From: Pyrenophora tritici-repentis
Taxonomy: Eukaryota > Ascomycota > Dothideomycetes > Pleosporales > Pleosporaceae
Reading direction: 5' to 3'
Length of the DNA stretch: 64,000 nucleotides
NCBI RefSeq assembly: GCF_003171515.1
Contig: NC_089399.1
Location: 2,790,001 to 2,854,000 of the forward strand
Shown here: piece by piece, positions 11,888 through 25,353 of the stretch
How positions within the stretch are numbered: the first letter of the stretch is position 1
Layout: every line of letters begins with the position of its first letter
Translations under genes and position numbers: made by a program
Notes under the pieces: generated by a model
Databases searched by the model: none
What the model was told of the DNA's origin: nothing
Seen by the model: the letters and a program-made list of their open reading frames with translations, nothing else

Positions 11888-14263
11888 GAGGAGGAGAGAA
11901 GAGTGACGGAAAGATAGGAGTTGGATGGGTGGATCTGAAGCGGCAGATGGAGGATGTATGCCAGGGTTAGGTCTTTCTGTGCCGCTGGACTTGATACTCT
12001 CCTACTTACCTAGGTACCTAGGTACGTAGCTATGCTCCAGGGAGGGACCACGGGTACGGCGTTTTGATTTTGTAGATACTCACACGAATGAATCATATAA
12101 GAGATGCATCTTATGAAGTGAGCAATGGCAAAGAAACCTTGCTTGACGCTCTTCCCGAATATGACGAGTGTGGCAGGCGAGATGCTGAAGGCTCGAAGGC
12201 AACGTCATGTACCACAACCGATTTAGCGTCGTGCCATGCGACTGCTTCTACAGACGTTTATACTCGAGAAAAGACTACGGAACGGTATATTGTTCTGCGA
12301 GACATTTCAATACACATTTCAATCAATGCAGCATGCGCACCACGACAGCGTTCTTAGGTGCGTATTGCGTATTGCGTATCAAGTAAGGGAGAAGTACCTG
12401 CATCTAGAGATGCCGACATGCTGACGCTTTCTTCAAAAACCAGACATAGATACATTGAATACGGGTCTGTTTGATCCTCACCACGTCTGTTTCGGTGTCA
12501 TCATAGCAACCTCGAGTGTCCCAAATATCCATACCCCGCTTGCCTGCGTCAACTCGAGCATTTGTTTTTAGCTCGTATAAGCCTTGCGTAGATGATGCTC
12601 AAGCTTGTGTTTACGGCTGCCCCTTTGAAAGGATCACCGTCGATCTTCCCGAACCTTTCGAGCGCGCGCGTTGCTCACAAAACAAGACTGTTGCGGTAGA
12701 ACGTAATTTCATGTATTCTGCTCTCTTGTTGTGTTCTTCGTGCTGTGCTCTCAGAAGCAGCAGCAGGGTCTATTTACATGACGTATCTATGATACAGCTG
12801 AGGTAAGAGGTGCTCAACAAAGTGAGGAAGCAGCACCAGACCACCAACACGTGATCTGCTTCTCCTCATAACCGTCACAAAGACCATCTGGCACAATGCC
12901 AAGTGCCCAGGACGTAAATACTAGAGACCCCTGCGTCGACAAGAGAATAAAAATCCCAAGCGGTAACCAATAGCATGACCTGCCGAAACTGATGTAAAAA
13001 AGCTGCCCGGGCAGATGCATGGACTCTGACGGTCATGGATTTCTTGGATTTCTTGGATATTTGCGGTTGGTGACAGGTGACAGAACCCTGCTTCGTCAGG
13101 TCCGTACTCGTTGCCATCTAGAACCGATGTGCTACGCGCATCACCGAACTCGCTGCTCGGATCTGAGCGGCTCTCGTATACTCTCTGGGCCAATAGCTTG
13201 GCAGGTACAACATCTTGGATGTTTCCCCCTCTGAATGCGTTGTGTACTACTCTGGGCGCGCTGCGGTATGCAATGGCAGTTCCGACACCTATAAGCTGGC
13301 CATGAACGCTTCTAGGGTGCAGTCTTCGGGGCCCAGGGGTCTCTCAAAGGCAAACGGATAGCCTCTTCCTAGTGGCGCGGCGCTGAGAAAGTTTGGAACT
13401 ATGCAGACAATGAGTTCAGGGTTAAATGTGGCGATTGCAGAAGGCGACGCAGCACAAGCCTGGATGTTTCTAGACGTCCAACAATTCGACTGGAACTGAG
13501 GACAAGCCATCGGACAAAGTGTACAAAAGCGCGGCGCATGTGTTAAACCATGGGTACACGTGCGTTGGTCCCAGGACGAAATAAAGATCTGAGCCAAGCC
13601 GGGTCGGATCTGACGTAGAAGCCGTCAAAGGCCGCACTTTGTTGGATGGAACATGTCTGGATCTCGATATGTCGATACAAAAGTTCTTAGAACCATAATG
13701 CCGAATGCGACGATACCAACGCGATCAAAAGCAATCAAGGACGCCCTTGACGACACGGTATCTGAAACGTGGACTTTACCGGTGTTTCACGCGGCGATGC
13801 CGCGGTTAACCAGTACAGCCCCACCTTCTAGGGAGGATACCCCCGCACACTCAAGGGCTATGCATCATTCACACTAGCCGCGTCCCACATACCAGAAACG
13901 CCACCTTGTGTCAGCCCACTTATTGACGCGCAATCTGGCCAAGCCTATTACCGGACCTGTGTATGCCATCGTTGACGTTTGGCTCCTCGGCCCTGATTGA
14001 GATCAACCTAGCCCTGGAACACCAAGCGGCTTGTGAGGCGGCAAGCCTACTTCAGACTTATGCCCTGTCGCGTCACTGTCGTGCAACGGCCAAAGGGTAA
14101 AGTGTTGGCACTGACCCGGATACGAGCATTCCATTCACGGCCGTCTTAGCGCCGCTTACCATATCTCCATCCTCTCCTTGCGTGATTGCTGGACATTCAC
14201 AACAACAACAACAACATCATCATACCTTCGTTTTCAACATCAACTCGATAGTCCAAATTCAAC
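11888..14263. other. Long intergenic region without a supportable gene
   Basis: About 2.4 kb with only short, unrelated open frames. Minor simple repeats are seen: an acctaggt direct repeat near 12009 and a gcgtattgcgtatt repeat near 12360. Bases 14205-14225 carry a short caa/cat-rich leader just before the transporter gene. Confidence 0.45.
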
Positions 14264-15797
14264 ATGGACCTTTACCGAGCTACGTTCGCTGGATCGCTTC
14301 TCCTCAATGCATTTGCCTTTTACCAATCGCACCGCTCCCGCAAGGCGGCAGTCGTCGAGGCCGTCACTACAGACAAGAAGGAGGAGCACAGCCATGTAGA
14401 ACCCGATCTTGAAGGCCTAAGCAAGCTCAAGAAGCGATTCTTTCCTATTTACTTGCTGGTCAACGCTGCAGACTGGCTCCAAGGGCCATATATTTACCCC
14501 ATCTACAAAGGTACGTTCATGTTATTGTTATAACCATAACATGCTAATACGCCATCAGACGAGAAAGGCCTCCCCGAAGAACTTGTCGCATTTCTGTTCC
14601 TCACTGGCTTCATTGCCGCAGGTGTCTCTGCATCCTTCGCGGGCGGGCTTGCAGACCGCTATGGCCGAAAGGCAGCGTGTCTGGGATACTGCGTAATCTA
14701 CTCGCTCTCATGCGCCACTCTTCTTACCAACAACATCTACGTTCTCTTCCTGGGCCGTATCCTCGGCGGTGTATGCGGAACTATCCTATGGAGCGTATTT
14801 GAGAGTTGGCTAGTCGCCGAGTTCAACCAACTCATGATCCAAGACGGAGAAGCCCATCTGAGCGCCATCTTTAGCACGATGACGACATCTAACACCTGTG
14901 TCGCTATCGCAGCGGGTATCTTTGCGGAGTGGGCTGTCCGATGTACTGGAACCGCAAAGGCACCCTTCATGGCGGCGATTGTGTGCTTGGCTTTGAGCTT
15001 CGTCGCCATATCGAGGTGTTGGGGCGAGAACTATGGATCGAGCAGCCGGAGAGCGTCAGAGACAGAGGGTCTTCTCCAACAAGAGGAAGCGACCCCTGCA
15101 CCTGCACCGACTTCGGCTCTACGTACCATTCTACGTGACCGCAACATCCTCATTCTCGCCTTAGTGTCGGGGTTCTTTGAAGGATCGCTCTTCCTATTCA
15201 TCTTCTTCAAATTCCCAGCGCTGAAGCTCAGCCATAAACTGGCTGGCTCAACTGAAGGTAAGCCACTCCTCCTCGGAGAATATTGACCAACAAACTAACG
15301 CCAAGAAGAACTTCCATTCGGTCTCATTTTTGCGATTCTCATGTGCTCCATGATGCTCGGCTCGCTCCTCTACAAACACGTTTCCACATCCTCATCGCCC
15401 ATGCCTGCACAGAAGATGCTCACCGGCATCCTGGCCGTTTCCTCGGCCTGTTTCTTCATCCCCGGGCACTTCCGCGATGAGCGCGTCACTCTCTGGTGCT
15501 TCTGCATTTTTGAACTATGCTGCGGAATTTACTATCCCGCAATGGGCTCGCTGAAAAGCAAGCTCATCGAAGACGGCTCGCGGGCGAGTATCTACGGCAT
15601 TCTTCGTATTCCGCTGAACGTTTTCGTTGTGCTTGCGCTTAGCACCACCAAAGAAGGTAAGCAACTCCGTCATGCCCAGAGCTGGAGACCGCAGCTAACA
15701 GTCCATTCTAGGCGAAGCGCATCGCGATACGGTTTTTACTACATGTAGTGTGCTATTAGTGGTAGCAGCCATCTTCGTACACAAGACGCTAGCCTAA
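14264..15797 (+). CDS. Molybdate-anion transporter family (MFSD5-type)
   Basis: Four exons (14264-14510, 14559-15257, 15306-15656, 15712-15797) encode about 460 residues. The protein has the MFS_5 family layout: an N-terminal helix, the block WLQGPYIYPIYKDEKGLP, the loop signature GLADRYGRKAACLGYC between helices 2 and 3, then GRILGGVCGTILWSVFESWLVAEF. A central cytoplasmic loop (residues about 255-285) is followed by the second half of the fold, ending FVHKTLA. Known members (human MFSD5, algal MOT2) are implicated in molybdate uptake; that substrate is inferred here. The third exon could begin at 15306 or 15309, a one-residue choice. The short final exon was found by splicing and completes the last helix. 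Confidence 0.9.
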
Positions 15798-16586
15798 GTC
15801 TGGCGCTGGCTGGAATGTTAGCGCCAGGGAACGCGGGTGGTACAGCAACAACATCAGCCGTTAGGAGTAATGATGTGCCCCCTGTAAATAGCCGATTCTG
15901 ATAATCAACATTTCTTTTGATAGAATTAGATCGTATGACATCATATAGACACCTACGCGACGCGACAGTTTGGAATGTCGCGATACCCACTTGCTCCATA
16001 TGCTCCCAGCTCCGAAGCTTCGCCTCGCTACAGGCATCCCAAGGAGACAACACAGACATTAGTATGAAACAACGCTGACGCTGATCAATGGTGTTGGCCC
16101 CTGCCCACTACGAACGGTCTTGCGGCTAATGACTCCCCCGTGTCCGCTAAGCGGTGTTAGCGCACTGCTCAGACCCAATGGTGCGAACAATGGTGGCGTT
16201 GTCTGGGGCGGGGTTGCATAGCATCCAGGCCGCACGGTCGGAAGATGATCTGACGTGCATTCAGTTGCCGTGTCTGTAACGGGTGAACCTTTGGTTATGA
16301 TAAGCGCTCGGCGTGTGGACTGGCACACGTAACATGTCCCTTGATCCGCTGTTATTGTTTCGCAGCGCGCTTGGCACATTTCTAAAGGGCCGACCCGATC
16401 AGACCAGGAGTGAAAGCGTTTGAGGTACTTCTCATTTGATCTCGAACACAATCGATTGTCTTCTTTCCTTCTTCCCCCTCCACGCTCGACGCGCCTCATA
16501 TACCTCCACCGATTCAACTCGGAGGTTATACATTACGGTCTTTCCCTCAACTTTGGCTTAGACGTCACTCTTTCACTACAGCCACC
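15798..16586. other. Intergenic region
   Basis: The region contains the transporter 3' end and the promoter of the methyltransferase gene; the 150 bases before the next ATG are rich in CT and CA. No other feature is evident. Confidence 0.4.
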
Positions 16587-17719
16587 ATGTTCAGGTCATT
16601 CGGAGGTCAGTTTTCTTTCCACAGCACCTTTGCGCTCTGCTTACAAAGTCCGCAGCTCGCATCTTTGCCGGAATATTCGTAGTCGTATTCCTAATCGTCA
16701 TTTTCCGCAACGAAGAATCCGCTGGCACGGCCCTACTCCCATACCTTCCCGTACTTCCATCTACCGGATCCTCACAGCCTTCCTCACTACTACAGGCATG
16801 GATCAAAGACCGGTCTGCGCTGTCGGAGAAGTCATGGAAAAACAGTGTTGAGCGACGCGACCAAATGGCTAAGCAACATCCGGACAACCCACAAATCCCG
16901 TTCTTCCCTACAGACTTTTTGAAGTACCCATACACTATCTGGGATTTCTTCCCCCCAACATGGACATGCCCTCATGACGTTCAACGCGTGGGCCGTCTAG
17001 GTGATGGAGGCAAATGGGTCTGCGGAATGAACGTTTACGAAAAGCTGCCAGCCCCAAAAGCCGTAGCAGCCAGCACAACTCAAGAAGCCGCCATCACCAC
17101 CGCACAGGAAGGCCTTGTAATGTACAGTTTTGGTATCAACGGCGAGTCGTCCTTCGAAGCTGAAATGCTCGATCGCGTACCCAGCGCCCGCATCTGGGGC
17201 TACGACTTCTCTGTCGACGCGTGGGGACCACAAATCGCAGTGAAAGACCGCCACCGCACCTTTTTTAAGAAGGTTGGGCTTGGAAAGGAGGATGCACACT
17301 CGAGCGATCCGCCATTTTGGACCCTACCCAGCTTGATGAAGCAAAACAACCACACCTACATCGATATATTGAAAATCGACGTCGAGGGTAGCGAATACGA
17401 CGCCCTTGACACCATGATGGACGCTTTTGATAACATGAAGACCGCCTCTGGAAACTCTGTTTTACCCATTGGTCAAGTCATGATCGAGCTCCATCTCGGC
17501 GACGGCGTTCATCTCCAGGACTCGAGCGGCGGCGGCAGCGTCAACTTCGGCCGCTTCAGGAAATGGTGGGAGAGGCTTGAGCGCATGGGCATGCGACCTG
17601 TGTGGATGGAGATCAATCTCTTTGCTGTTACACTCGGCAACACCAAGTCAGACCCGAGGTGTACGGAATATGTCTGGGTCAACGCCAAGGACCGGAGGAA
17701 TGTTCTCTGGAATTTGTAG
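16587..17719 (+). CDS. Membrane-anchored METTL24-like methyltransferase
   Basis: Exons 16587-16605 and 16656-17719 (intron 50 nt) encode 360 residues. After MFRSFGARIFAG comes one strong hydrophobic helix (about residues 9-24), so the protein is probably a type II membrane protein with its domain in the secretory lumen. The catalytic region begins with WTCPHDVQRVGRLGDGGKWVCG, a hallmark of the Methyltransf_22/METTL24 group. Later blocks include VMYSFGINGESSFEAEML, IWGYDFSVD and the FkbM-like ILKIDVEGSEYDAL, which are expected to bind S-adenosylmethionine. The acceptor at 16655 was chosen over the earlier AG because it keeps the helix in frame. The substrate is unknown; family assignment is secure. 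Confidence 0.88.
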
Positions 17720-19450
17720 AGTAGTAACGAAAGGGCGATACTACCTTGGTTTTGGGTGGCACTGCAGCAAAATGGCGTTATAGAATGGTTGGGATACAAT
17801 GAAGCGACACATTATTTCACTGCGATAAAATCAATTCCTGAGGCACAAACACCTGTAATGCGCGATGAGGCGCAAAGGGATGAATGTCGGAAAGACGTGA
17901 TGTCATGCAGCATTATCCGGATCAGATCTAGCGCCAGCGAAACTTCAGCCTCCTATTGTACAGATGCAGACATTGCCCTTCTTTTTCCCATCTGCGCCAG
18001 GAACAGCAGACCGCAAGAACAGCCTTGTTCAATATGCTACACAATTACTATAATATCATCTATGCCGATTCAAATCAGGTATCAGTACGAAACAGCCACG
18101 GATGAACTTCGGCCCGATCGATCGCCTCACCCCCCCAGCAACACGCGGTGGATCCCATACGCGCGTAAAGTCACGCGTCCGCTGGCCGATGCAGTAGCTG
18201 TTATCAACTTCTATCATTATGATCTCCGAGCGCCTATATATGAGTCCATACAATATAGTATCCAGATTCTAAATACAAAAAACAATGTTTAGCTACACCA
18301 CTTCCCCTCCCTCCCACTTTCCCCGCATCTACAGCCAAGACGGGAAGCACGCGCTAGGATGTACCTAGCGAGCAAACCTAAATCTGGCCTCCCCCACGGG
18401 GTCTTCCTCCCTCGGCATTGTGCATCGTATCAGCACTATGGAATGGTTAATATCCGAGGCTGGACCGAATGCGATATCCCCGATTTGGAAGCCGCGTCAT
18501 GTGAATGGCTAAGGGGGCTCGGATGGGTGCGGAGATGAGGCTCCCGAACTGAGTGTATGGATGCTTACTCGGCAGATGGGTGAAGATAAGTTCACCTTGG
18601 CGCACATCAGCTGAACAGCTTGGTGTTGCGTGTATAGGAGGTGGTTGTAATAAGAGATGGTGGCAGTCCTGTGTGGTTGTGCACAACCTATTTTTGTCTT
18701 TGAACGCTGCATCGATTGTGGCATCGGTGCAGGATGTATAAGGTTTTGAACCGGATGTTGGTCTGAATTTGTGAATGCATGACGGCATTGCGTGCTGAGA
18801 CCCTTATTGCACTGACATGTCAGCGAGATGATCTTCGCATGGATCGCTTCGGGTGTCATAAGGTTCTTACGTAGTGTTCAAGATGTACAGAAGCGAAAGA
18901 GTTCCTAGCAAACTAGGTATTCACAGCCCAGCCTGATGATTGATTGAAATGTGACCACAACAACCGATATCTTGCTCATACAAGCCAACCTTGGACGAAA
19001 TAGGTGCAATTATTCGGGGTTTTCTAATCGATTTCATTCATCGACATAGTTATCATATAATGATTAGGTCCTACGGAAGACAAATGATGCAGGGAATTTC
19101 TTATAAATAACTAGCATGACTAGACATTGGTGTCGTTTCATATGACGAGTAAAATGTTTTGTTTATGATTATATCTCATCTATTGTATCTGTCTTGCAGA
19201 CTATACTCGCGACTTATGCTCCCACAAGATCATGATCATGAGCTAGCACACGATTTCATCATCATAATTGCAATTCTTCGTCGAAAGCGAACATGACCGC
19301 TACTGGCAGCGACTTTTTAGCAAGTATTCACCAAGGATAACGATTGCCTCTACAATCAAATCTCAAGCAATCAAATTTTACATCATAAGTAACACTCTCT
19401 TCCTTTTGACCATAAACCCTGCACGTTCCCACATCTCTATAAAACCTATC
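17720..19450. other. Gene-poor region
   Basis: From about 18 kb the base composition becomes visibly richer in A and T, and no open frame shows family resemblance. This begins a roughly 4.5-kb stretch almost without genes. Confidence 0.45.
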
Positions 19451-19777
19451 ATGCGCTCTTTCGCAATGACCGGCCTCGCAATCATACATGAAGACTACGA
19501 AGACCCAACACCGACACCCAACACACCAGCGAGAGGATGGGTCGTTTGTCGTCGCGACTCTCCCGCGGCCCACACTCTCGAAGCTCCTCCAAACCCAATG
19601 TTCGTCGTGACGCCTAGCATTCTCGTCAACCGTAATTGTTCCGCGGAGTGTGTATGCGAGACAAAGCAAGATGCCTTGAGCGAGATGAGAAGGCGGGCAT
19701 TTGCGTATCGTGCAGCTAATCAGGGGGAAGGGTGGTGTGCCTATGACTCGCAGGCTAATCTGATGACTTCGCTGTAG
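19451..19777 (+). CDS. Possible small protein of unknown function
   Basis: An open frame of 108 residues starts at an ATG at 19451 (MRSFAMTGLAIIHEDYEDP). It contains a proline/threonine-rich stretch, then four cysteines (VCRRD, NRNCSAECVCE) and a hydrophilic C-terminus ending MTSL. Codon choice in the middle looks gene-like compared with the AT-rich surroundings. There is no clear signal peptide. I do not recognise a family; it may be a species-level orphan or chance. Confidence 0.3.
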   Translation: MRSFAMTGLAIIHEDYEDPTPTPNTPARGWVVCRRDSPAAHTLEAPPNPMFVVTPSILVNRNCSAECVCETKQDALSEMRRRAFAYRAANQGEGWCAYDSQANLMTSL

Positions 19778-21730
19778 GAGGATGAGAGGATGAGGTTTCT
19801 GGGATTCAAGGTTGCGTTTTATGTTGATGGGCCGGTTCATATGCTGGAGAGTTGAAGATTTGTTAGTGGTAAAACTTGATTTGGGGGGGGGGAGGCATCG
19901 CGTTTCTGCTTGGTCTCTTGAGTTTTTCGTGAGTGTATCTTGAGTAGTATTTCTTTTGGTTCCATGGATATCTTGATTGCCATGCTGATATGCAGATGCA
20001 AACCTAAGACTAAACAATCTTTCCTACATTCATTTGAGTGTGTTTGCAGTTATATAACGAGCGAATAGAAGGCCAATTTCCCTAGAACAACGCAGCTTTG
20101 CATATCGTGGATCATTGCGTACCAAATTTGTTTCGTATTGGGCGTCCAGGATTTCATTATCCTACACTTGCGAGTTTATCGATCGAAAACGAATACCTAG
20201 ATACACAGATGACACGTATCAGCAGTCACGTAATACATCGAAAACAGCTCTTGCTGTAACTGGGCGGTAACAGGCCTTATATGCCAACGCCACCAACATA
20301 ACAGAGAGAGTAGAATCTTGTGAATCTTTTCTATCACCCTCTGGAGATTAACGGACTACATAGTTGGGGTATCACATTAGGCCCTTCGAGCAATATCCAT
20401 CTGCGAAAATACGTGTGAGAACCGATGTGCCATACAAAATGTACTGAAATGATCCTCACATATGCTAAAATCACTCAATTCTTCAACAGGTCAGCACACT
20501 CGTTTCTTCCATCATTGGAGACCTCAAAGTCGACGTTGTGAAGTCTAATTTTGCCTTTTTCATGGGTCAACGAAAGCAGTAATAAAACTAGATTGAATTG
20601 GAGGGGAAAATCTTCTTGGTGTAGATTTATAGATAGCTTTAATATGAGCCTATTGGTACACTTAGAAACATATACATTACTCCCAGTACTTCCATGAGTG
20701 AGCATTTCTACAACGCCTAAACAAATCATAATGGGTGTAGTGATATGTGTAGTCATGTGACTGCCCATTGAGAGTTAAGCATGAACAAAACACGAACCTT
20801 CGATTTCCGCTTTGTTGAACCTCATTTATGCTAGGATCCCTTATGACCGGCATGAAAACTCCGGTGCTTTAAGACCTTATTCCTCTAGAGATTCATCTTG
20901 CATGTCATAGTACTCTTATGTATTAAATAAGCCTGTATGCGCTTCCTACACCAGTCGTATGCTGTATCTGTATAGAGGTTCCAAGCACCGTTTGGTGATA
21001 TCGCAGGTATGGTGAAATTCAAAGATTTTAGCATGAAGTCCGGTTGTTTCAGGGGGCAAATGTGTTGTCCAGACGATATTCTGATTCGGTATTGTTGGCG
21101 TATGTCGTATCATCTACCGGATTCCCGCATGCTGCTTGATTGCTTGTTTCTTTAACAAGCCCCCAAACCTCAATAAAGCCCCACGAGGGGCTTCCCACAA
21201 CTTAATGTTTTCTAGATTGATGAAGTTGAGGAAATGTGGCCGACTAGTAACTTGCGCCTGGACATTATCAAGCGTCGGTTTCTATACTAATATGTGGGTC
21301 TGATACAGTGAAAAGGGATTATATATCTTAAAGACTATCGTGGTTGACATGCTCGAACGATGAATTCGTCGAGCCTGACTCTGTTATTGATGGGGAGGTC
21401 AATCTCGGCAATTGTGTAAACGCTACACAGGGCAGAATATTGGAGTTCAAGTAACATAGTTGGACTGCTGGCAGTCTGTGCATAAGAAAAGCTTACACAT
21501 AGCAAACATGGACTGAGAAATCTGACAGTACATAGATCCTGAGAAGTTCAAGTTGTCGGGTGAGTGAATTGGAGAATAAAGTCACGTGCTTCAGTTTGAT
21601 ACATAGGTGTGATTCACATCCTCGATAGTGCAAACTTGATGATAGCTTTGAAAGCATGATAGTGGAAACGGCCACGTATTCTACTTATTATCATGTTTGG
21701 GTAATCCAAAGAGCGTATGTGACGTGTTTC
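19778..21730. other. AT-rich gene desert
   Basis: Nearly 2 kb of AT-rich sequence with many stops in all frames and no recognisable gene. A run of nine G occurs near 19884. It may be an old mutated repeat or simply decayed sequence. Confidence 0.45.
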
Positions 21731-21858
21731 CAGACTCCGCAACAATCAATCGGATCGGCATGATTGATTCCTATCTAGGTTAGAGGCTGCCTAATGAAGT
21801 AATTCTTTAACCTATATAGGAATCAATCATGTCAATCGATTGATTGTTGCGGAGTCTG
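21731..21858. mobile_element. 128-bp hAT-type MITE, copy 1
   Basis: The element is a near-complete palindrome: the left end CAGACTCCGCAACAATCAAT is repeated inverted at the right end, and the arms pair for about 55 bases with few mismatches around a short centre. It is flanked by an 8-bp direct repeat, cgtgtttc, at 21723-21730 and 21859-21866, which is the target-site size of hAT elements. It has no coding capacity. A copy at 54168-54295 differs by one base (21793 g versus a). Terminal bases CAG..CTG also fit hAT. Confidence 0.93.
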
Positions 21859-22411
21859 CGTGTTTCCAGTGGGTCAAAGCCAGATGATCGACCTATCGAT
21901 CGCAATTACTTGTCGAGCCCTGCTATTATCAAGGTCACCTGAGAATAGTACCGGTCGTACTCATGTACTTCTTGGCGGGCTACCATGGTACCTGCAGTCG
22001 AAGTGATACAGCCAGCGACTGACGTCGCGGTACGGCAAAGTAGGCTAGGCCCGTTGCGGTTAGAGGACGCATAATCTAGCGTGAAACCTCACCTTTCAAT
22101 CCCGTTTTGCGGCAATTATTGCCACCTTATCACCTGCCCCCATAGACCGGCCAATTGCGCCGAAACTACTTAATCATCGTTGTTGATTCAACTCGGATCT
22201 TTCCTCGAATTCGAGGAACAGAGCGCTGAAGGTTCGACGAACAGCAGCACCTGCTCCACCTTCTTCGCGAAAACAATCCTCCGACCCAAGCGCCTGCAGG
22301 CTTGTCCGCTTCTGTCGCACCCCTCACTAATCTCTAGGCAGACCCGCTCAATCGTGTGTAGCTTACTGGGTCTTTCCTGTTGCTATTACTTAAGGCTGAC
22401 AGCAGCCTCAT
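21859..22411. promoter_or_regulatory. Upstream region of the TRP channel gene
   Basis: This stretch lies between the MITE and the channel start codon. A reading frame from 22180 is open but out of frame with the channel and lacks family resemblance, so it is probably 5' leader. A MITE this close (about 550 bp) could influence expression; that is inference. Confidence 0.3.
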
Positions 22412-24747
22412 ATGTCAGGCCCAACGTCCAACCCGGGCTGGAACGGAAGCGGTAGTCCCGCCTACGGTACTTTTGCTCGACCACCATTCCCCCGTCAACC
22501 CCTTAACAGCCACGACAGTAATGGCAGCGCTGCTGTTGAGTCAAGTAACGCTGATGATGATGTATCACCGAAGCACAGGCCTGGGCCTGAGCGGAAGGTG
22601 TCAAGGCACATTGAGTTTCGAAAGTACTTGAAGCGCCCACATATGATGGAAACGCAGCGCACGTTGAGCGACGCTTTAAGATCTGCTAAGAGTAGAGAGG
22701 AACAGGAAACGCTACTTCCTGATGAAGACTATGCCGGGAGTGATGGCTGTTTCAATGGGCAAGGCCAGCCCATGGTTGCAAGGACCGGAGATGGGCAAGA
22801 TGCCAAGAATCTGAAGGTCTACTTCAATATTCATCGGTAAGTCGTATGCCATCTGAGTTCAACGAATCATACTAACTCGAGACTAGTATCCGCCGACTTG
22901 TTCTGGCTGTGATTGAAGATCCATACACGGTAGACCAATTGCGAGAACCTCGTATGAACGTCCTCATTGTAAAACCACTCGTCGACCGCCTCTATGACGA
23001 CGAGGATATATCGATCGTTTATTGCTTGCTTGTCAACCGCATGCAGTTCCTTCGTGAGCAGCAATTCCAGCAACATCACCAGACTGTTGACCTCACACGT
23101 GCCAATCTCTGCGAGCTTGTGGCTATGAAAATTTTGCGAAGACATGATGAGGAATCCACTGGTAAAGCCGGTCTACTACTGCTAGCACAGATTTTGGTAG
23201 CACCTTTCCAACCCTTCCAAGGCGCACCCGATGACCGCTGTCCACCGCGGCACAGCTCCGAGTACCAAGCCCAGGGCGATAACGAGGGTAAACTCACTGC
23301 GTTGGAAGTTGCCATTGTGTCTGAAAGCAAAGTCTTACTTGCTGGATCTGCTAGCCAAAAAGTCATCGACGCCATCTACCGAGGACGCATAGTATACACT
23401 CCAACGGTGTATATGGATATCATTCCGGATCACTACAAACAAAAGCCCATATCATTGTACGATCCGCGCAAGGCTCCAACACTCAACCAATACCGGCTTA
23501 TGGTACCGAGAACACGCAACATAATTGAAGTCGTCCAGTTCATTATACTGCTCGCGCTGTATAGTTGGTGCATGACTGTGCGAAGAGACCACTATTTGAC
23601 TCGCCCAGAGATAGCGTTCCTGCTTTATGGAAGTGGATGGGTGTTAGACGAACTAGCATCTTGCCTAGAGCATGGCTGGGAAGTCCACACACAGGAACTT
23701 TGGGCTTTCTTAGACGTCACGTTCGCCGGCATCTTTCTTATCTATCTTGGTATGCGTACCCGTGGCTGGATGACAGGCCAAGACGAGATTGGCAGACAAG
23801 CACTCGACGTCCTAGCTGTTGCGTCGCCGATCCTTTTTCCGCGCATCGCCTTCAATCTGATGCCGGAAAACATGCTTTTCATCGCACTTCGAGCCATGGT
23901 CAAGGAGTTTACAGCACTCAGTTTGATTGCCGTTTGGTGTTTTGGCGGCTTCCTCTTGGCGCTTAAATGGCTAAGCATCAGCAACCCTGAAGTCGGATAC
24001 GAAGATTCGCCAAACACGATTACCATCTCCAAATGGATGCTTTGGATTTGGTTCGGACTCGACGGCACAGGTATTGATGAAGCGCCTGGGTTCCACGAGG
24101 TTCTTGGTCCCACGCTAATGGTCATCTACGCTTTCCTGGGCAATACCTTGTTCTTGACTGTCTTGGTATCGATCCTATCTAATACATTTTCCAAGATTGC
24201 AGCAGATGCCACCGCCGAGATTCAGTTCCGACGCGCCGTTCTTACCTTTGAAGGTGTAAAGTCCGACTCGCTATTCGCCTATCGACCGCCATTTAACCTA
24301 CTCGCTTTCGTTATCTTACTGCCACTCAAGTTCCTCCTCTCACCACGATGGTTCCACAAGATCAACGTCACAGCCGTCCGCGCCCTGAACTTTCCCATTC
24401 TGCTTGGCATTACGCACTACGAGCGGCGCTATCTTTGGAAGCCTCGCCGACAGCTCAGTGTCAGCGGCCCTGGGCCTTCGAAGCGCACTACTTGGCTTCA
24501 AGATATAGGCTTTTGGAGGAGTTGGAAACAACTTAGTCCACATGCAGACCTGCAAGCCGTATTTGAAGAAGAGCCGCCCGCAGACGTGGTCACGCAGATT
24601 GAGGAGGAGGACGATCTCGAGGACGCTATACTGGAGAATAGTTTTGCTGCAACGGCTGCACCGGGAACGAGAAGCGTTAGTCCTGGAAGTGCGATGACGG
24701 GACGGAGGAGGAGGTTGAGTAGTGTATGGCCCGGACCGAGCTCATAG
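22412..24747 (+). CDS. YVC1: Yvc1-like TRP cation channel
   Basis: Two exons (22412-22836 and 22887-24747; intron 50 nt with branch tactaac) encode 761 residues. In yeast the homologue is the vacuolar TRPY1 channel that releases calcium on osmotic or mechanical stress. The first 140 residues are polar and disordered. A conserved cytoplasmic region follows (IRRLVLAVIEDPYTVDQLREPRMNVLIVKPLVDRL is represented from residue 143 on). Hydrophobic segments begin near residue 350 (RNIIEVVQFIILLALYSW). The pore region lies around ISKWMLWIWFGLDGTG, followed by the last helix LMVIYAFLGNTLFLTVLVSILS. The tail is acidic (EEEDDLEDA) then basic. Length and order match fungal TRP channels. Vacuolar location is inferred from the family. 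Confidence 0.92.
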
Positions 24748-25353
24748 GATGAAGACCTGTAGTAGGGCGGGGGACGTGCCAGGATGGGTGAGATGCTGTG
24801 TTGATGGGGAGCAGTAGATCTGTATGGGGACGTTTAGTGTACCGTATTATTATGGAGGCTACGAATAAAAGCAAAAGTTTTACCCCGAATCACCATGTTT
24901 TGGTGGAGTTGAAAGCCGCTTCATGCAAGGGAATGACCCCCGCACTAATTCCAGGGTAACCCCCACCAGCAACATCAACTATTACCCCCCAGCTTTCTAC
25001 GCACCTGACAATTCAAAATATCATCTTATGGTTATCCGTGGTTATTACCCCCAGATAATTCACGTCGGCCGCTCTATGCAACATCCGCGGCCTAGAACAA
25101 ACTTTCTTGCAACAGAAGCTGCGCGGCCGCCTCGCACATTCTTTCTCCGACGGGCGAACGAACCCATGTTCACGGCCGAACAAGACACTATCAACTCAAT
25201 CAAAATTTCAATCCAGGGACTTGACATCTGAGTCACAAACCTAATTACGCAAGTCCACAAATTCCTCTATACATATACGTTCCCAAAGAACATTGGCACA
25301 ATCCGCACCAATCTCATCACCATCAAACCAAACACGAACATCAACACCACAAC
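24748..25353. other. Intergenic region
   Basis: It holds the channel gene's 3' end and, from about 25250, an A/C-rich leader before the next ATG. A possible reading frame of about 100 residues at 24923-25231 shows no family resemblance and is not annotated. Confidence 0.4.
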
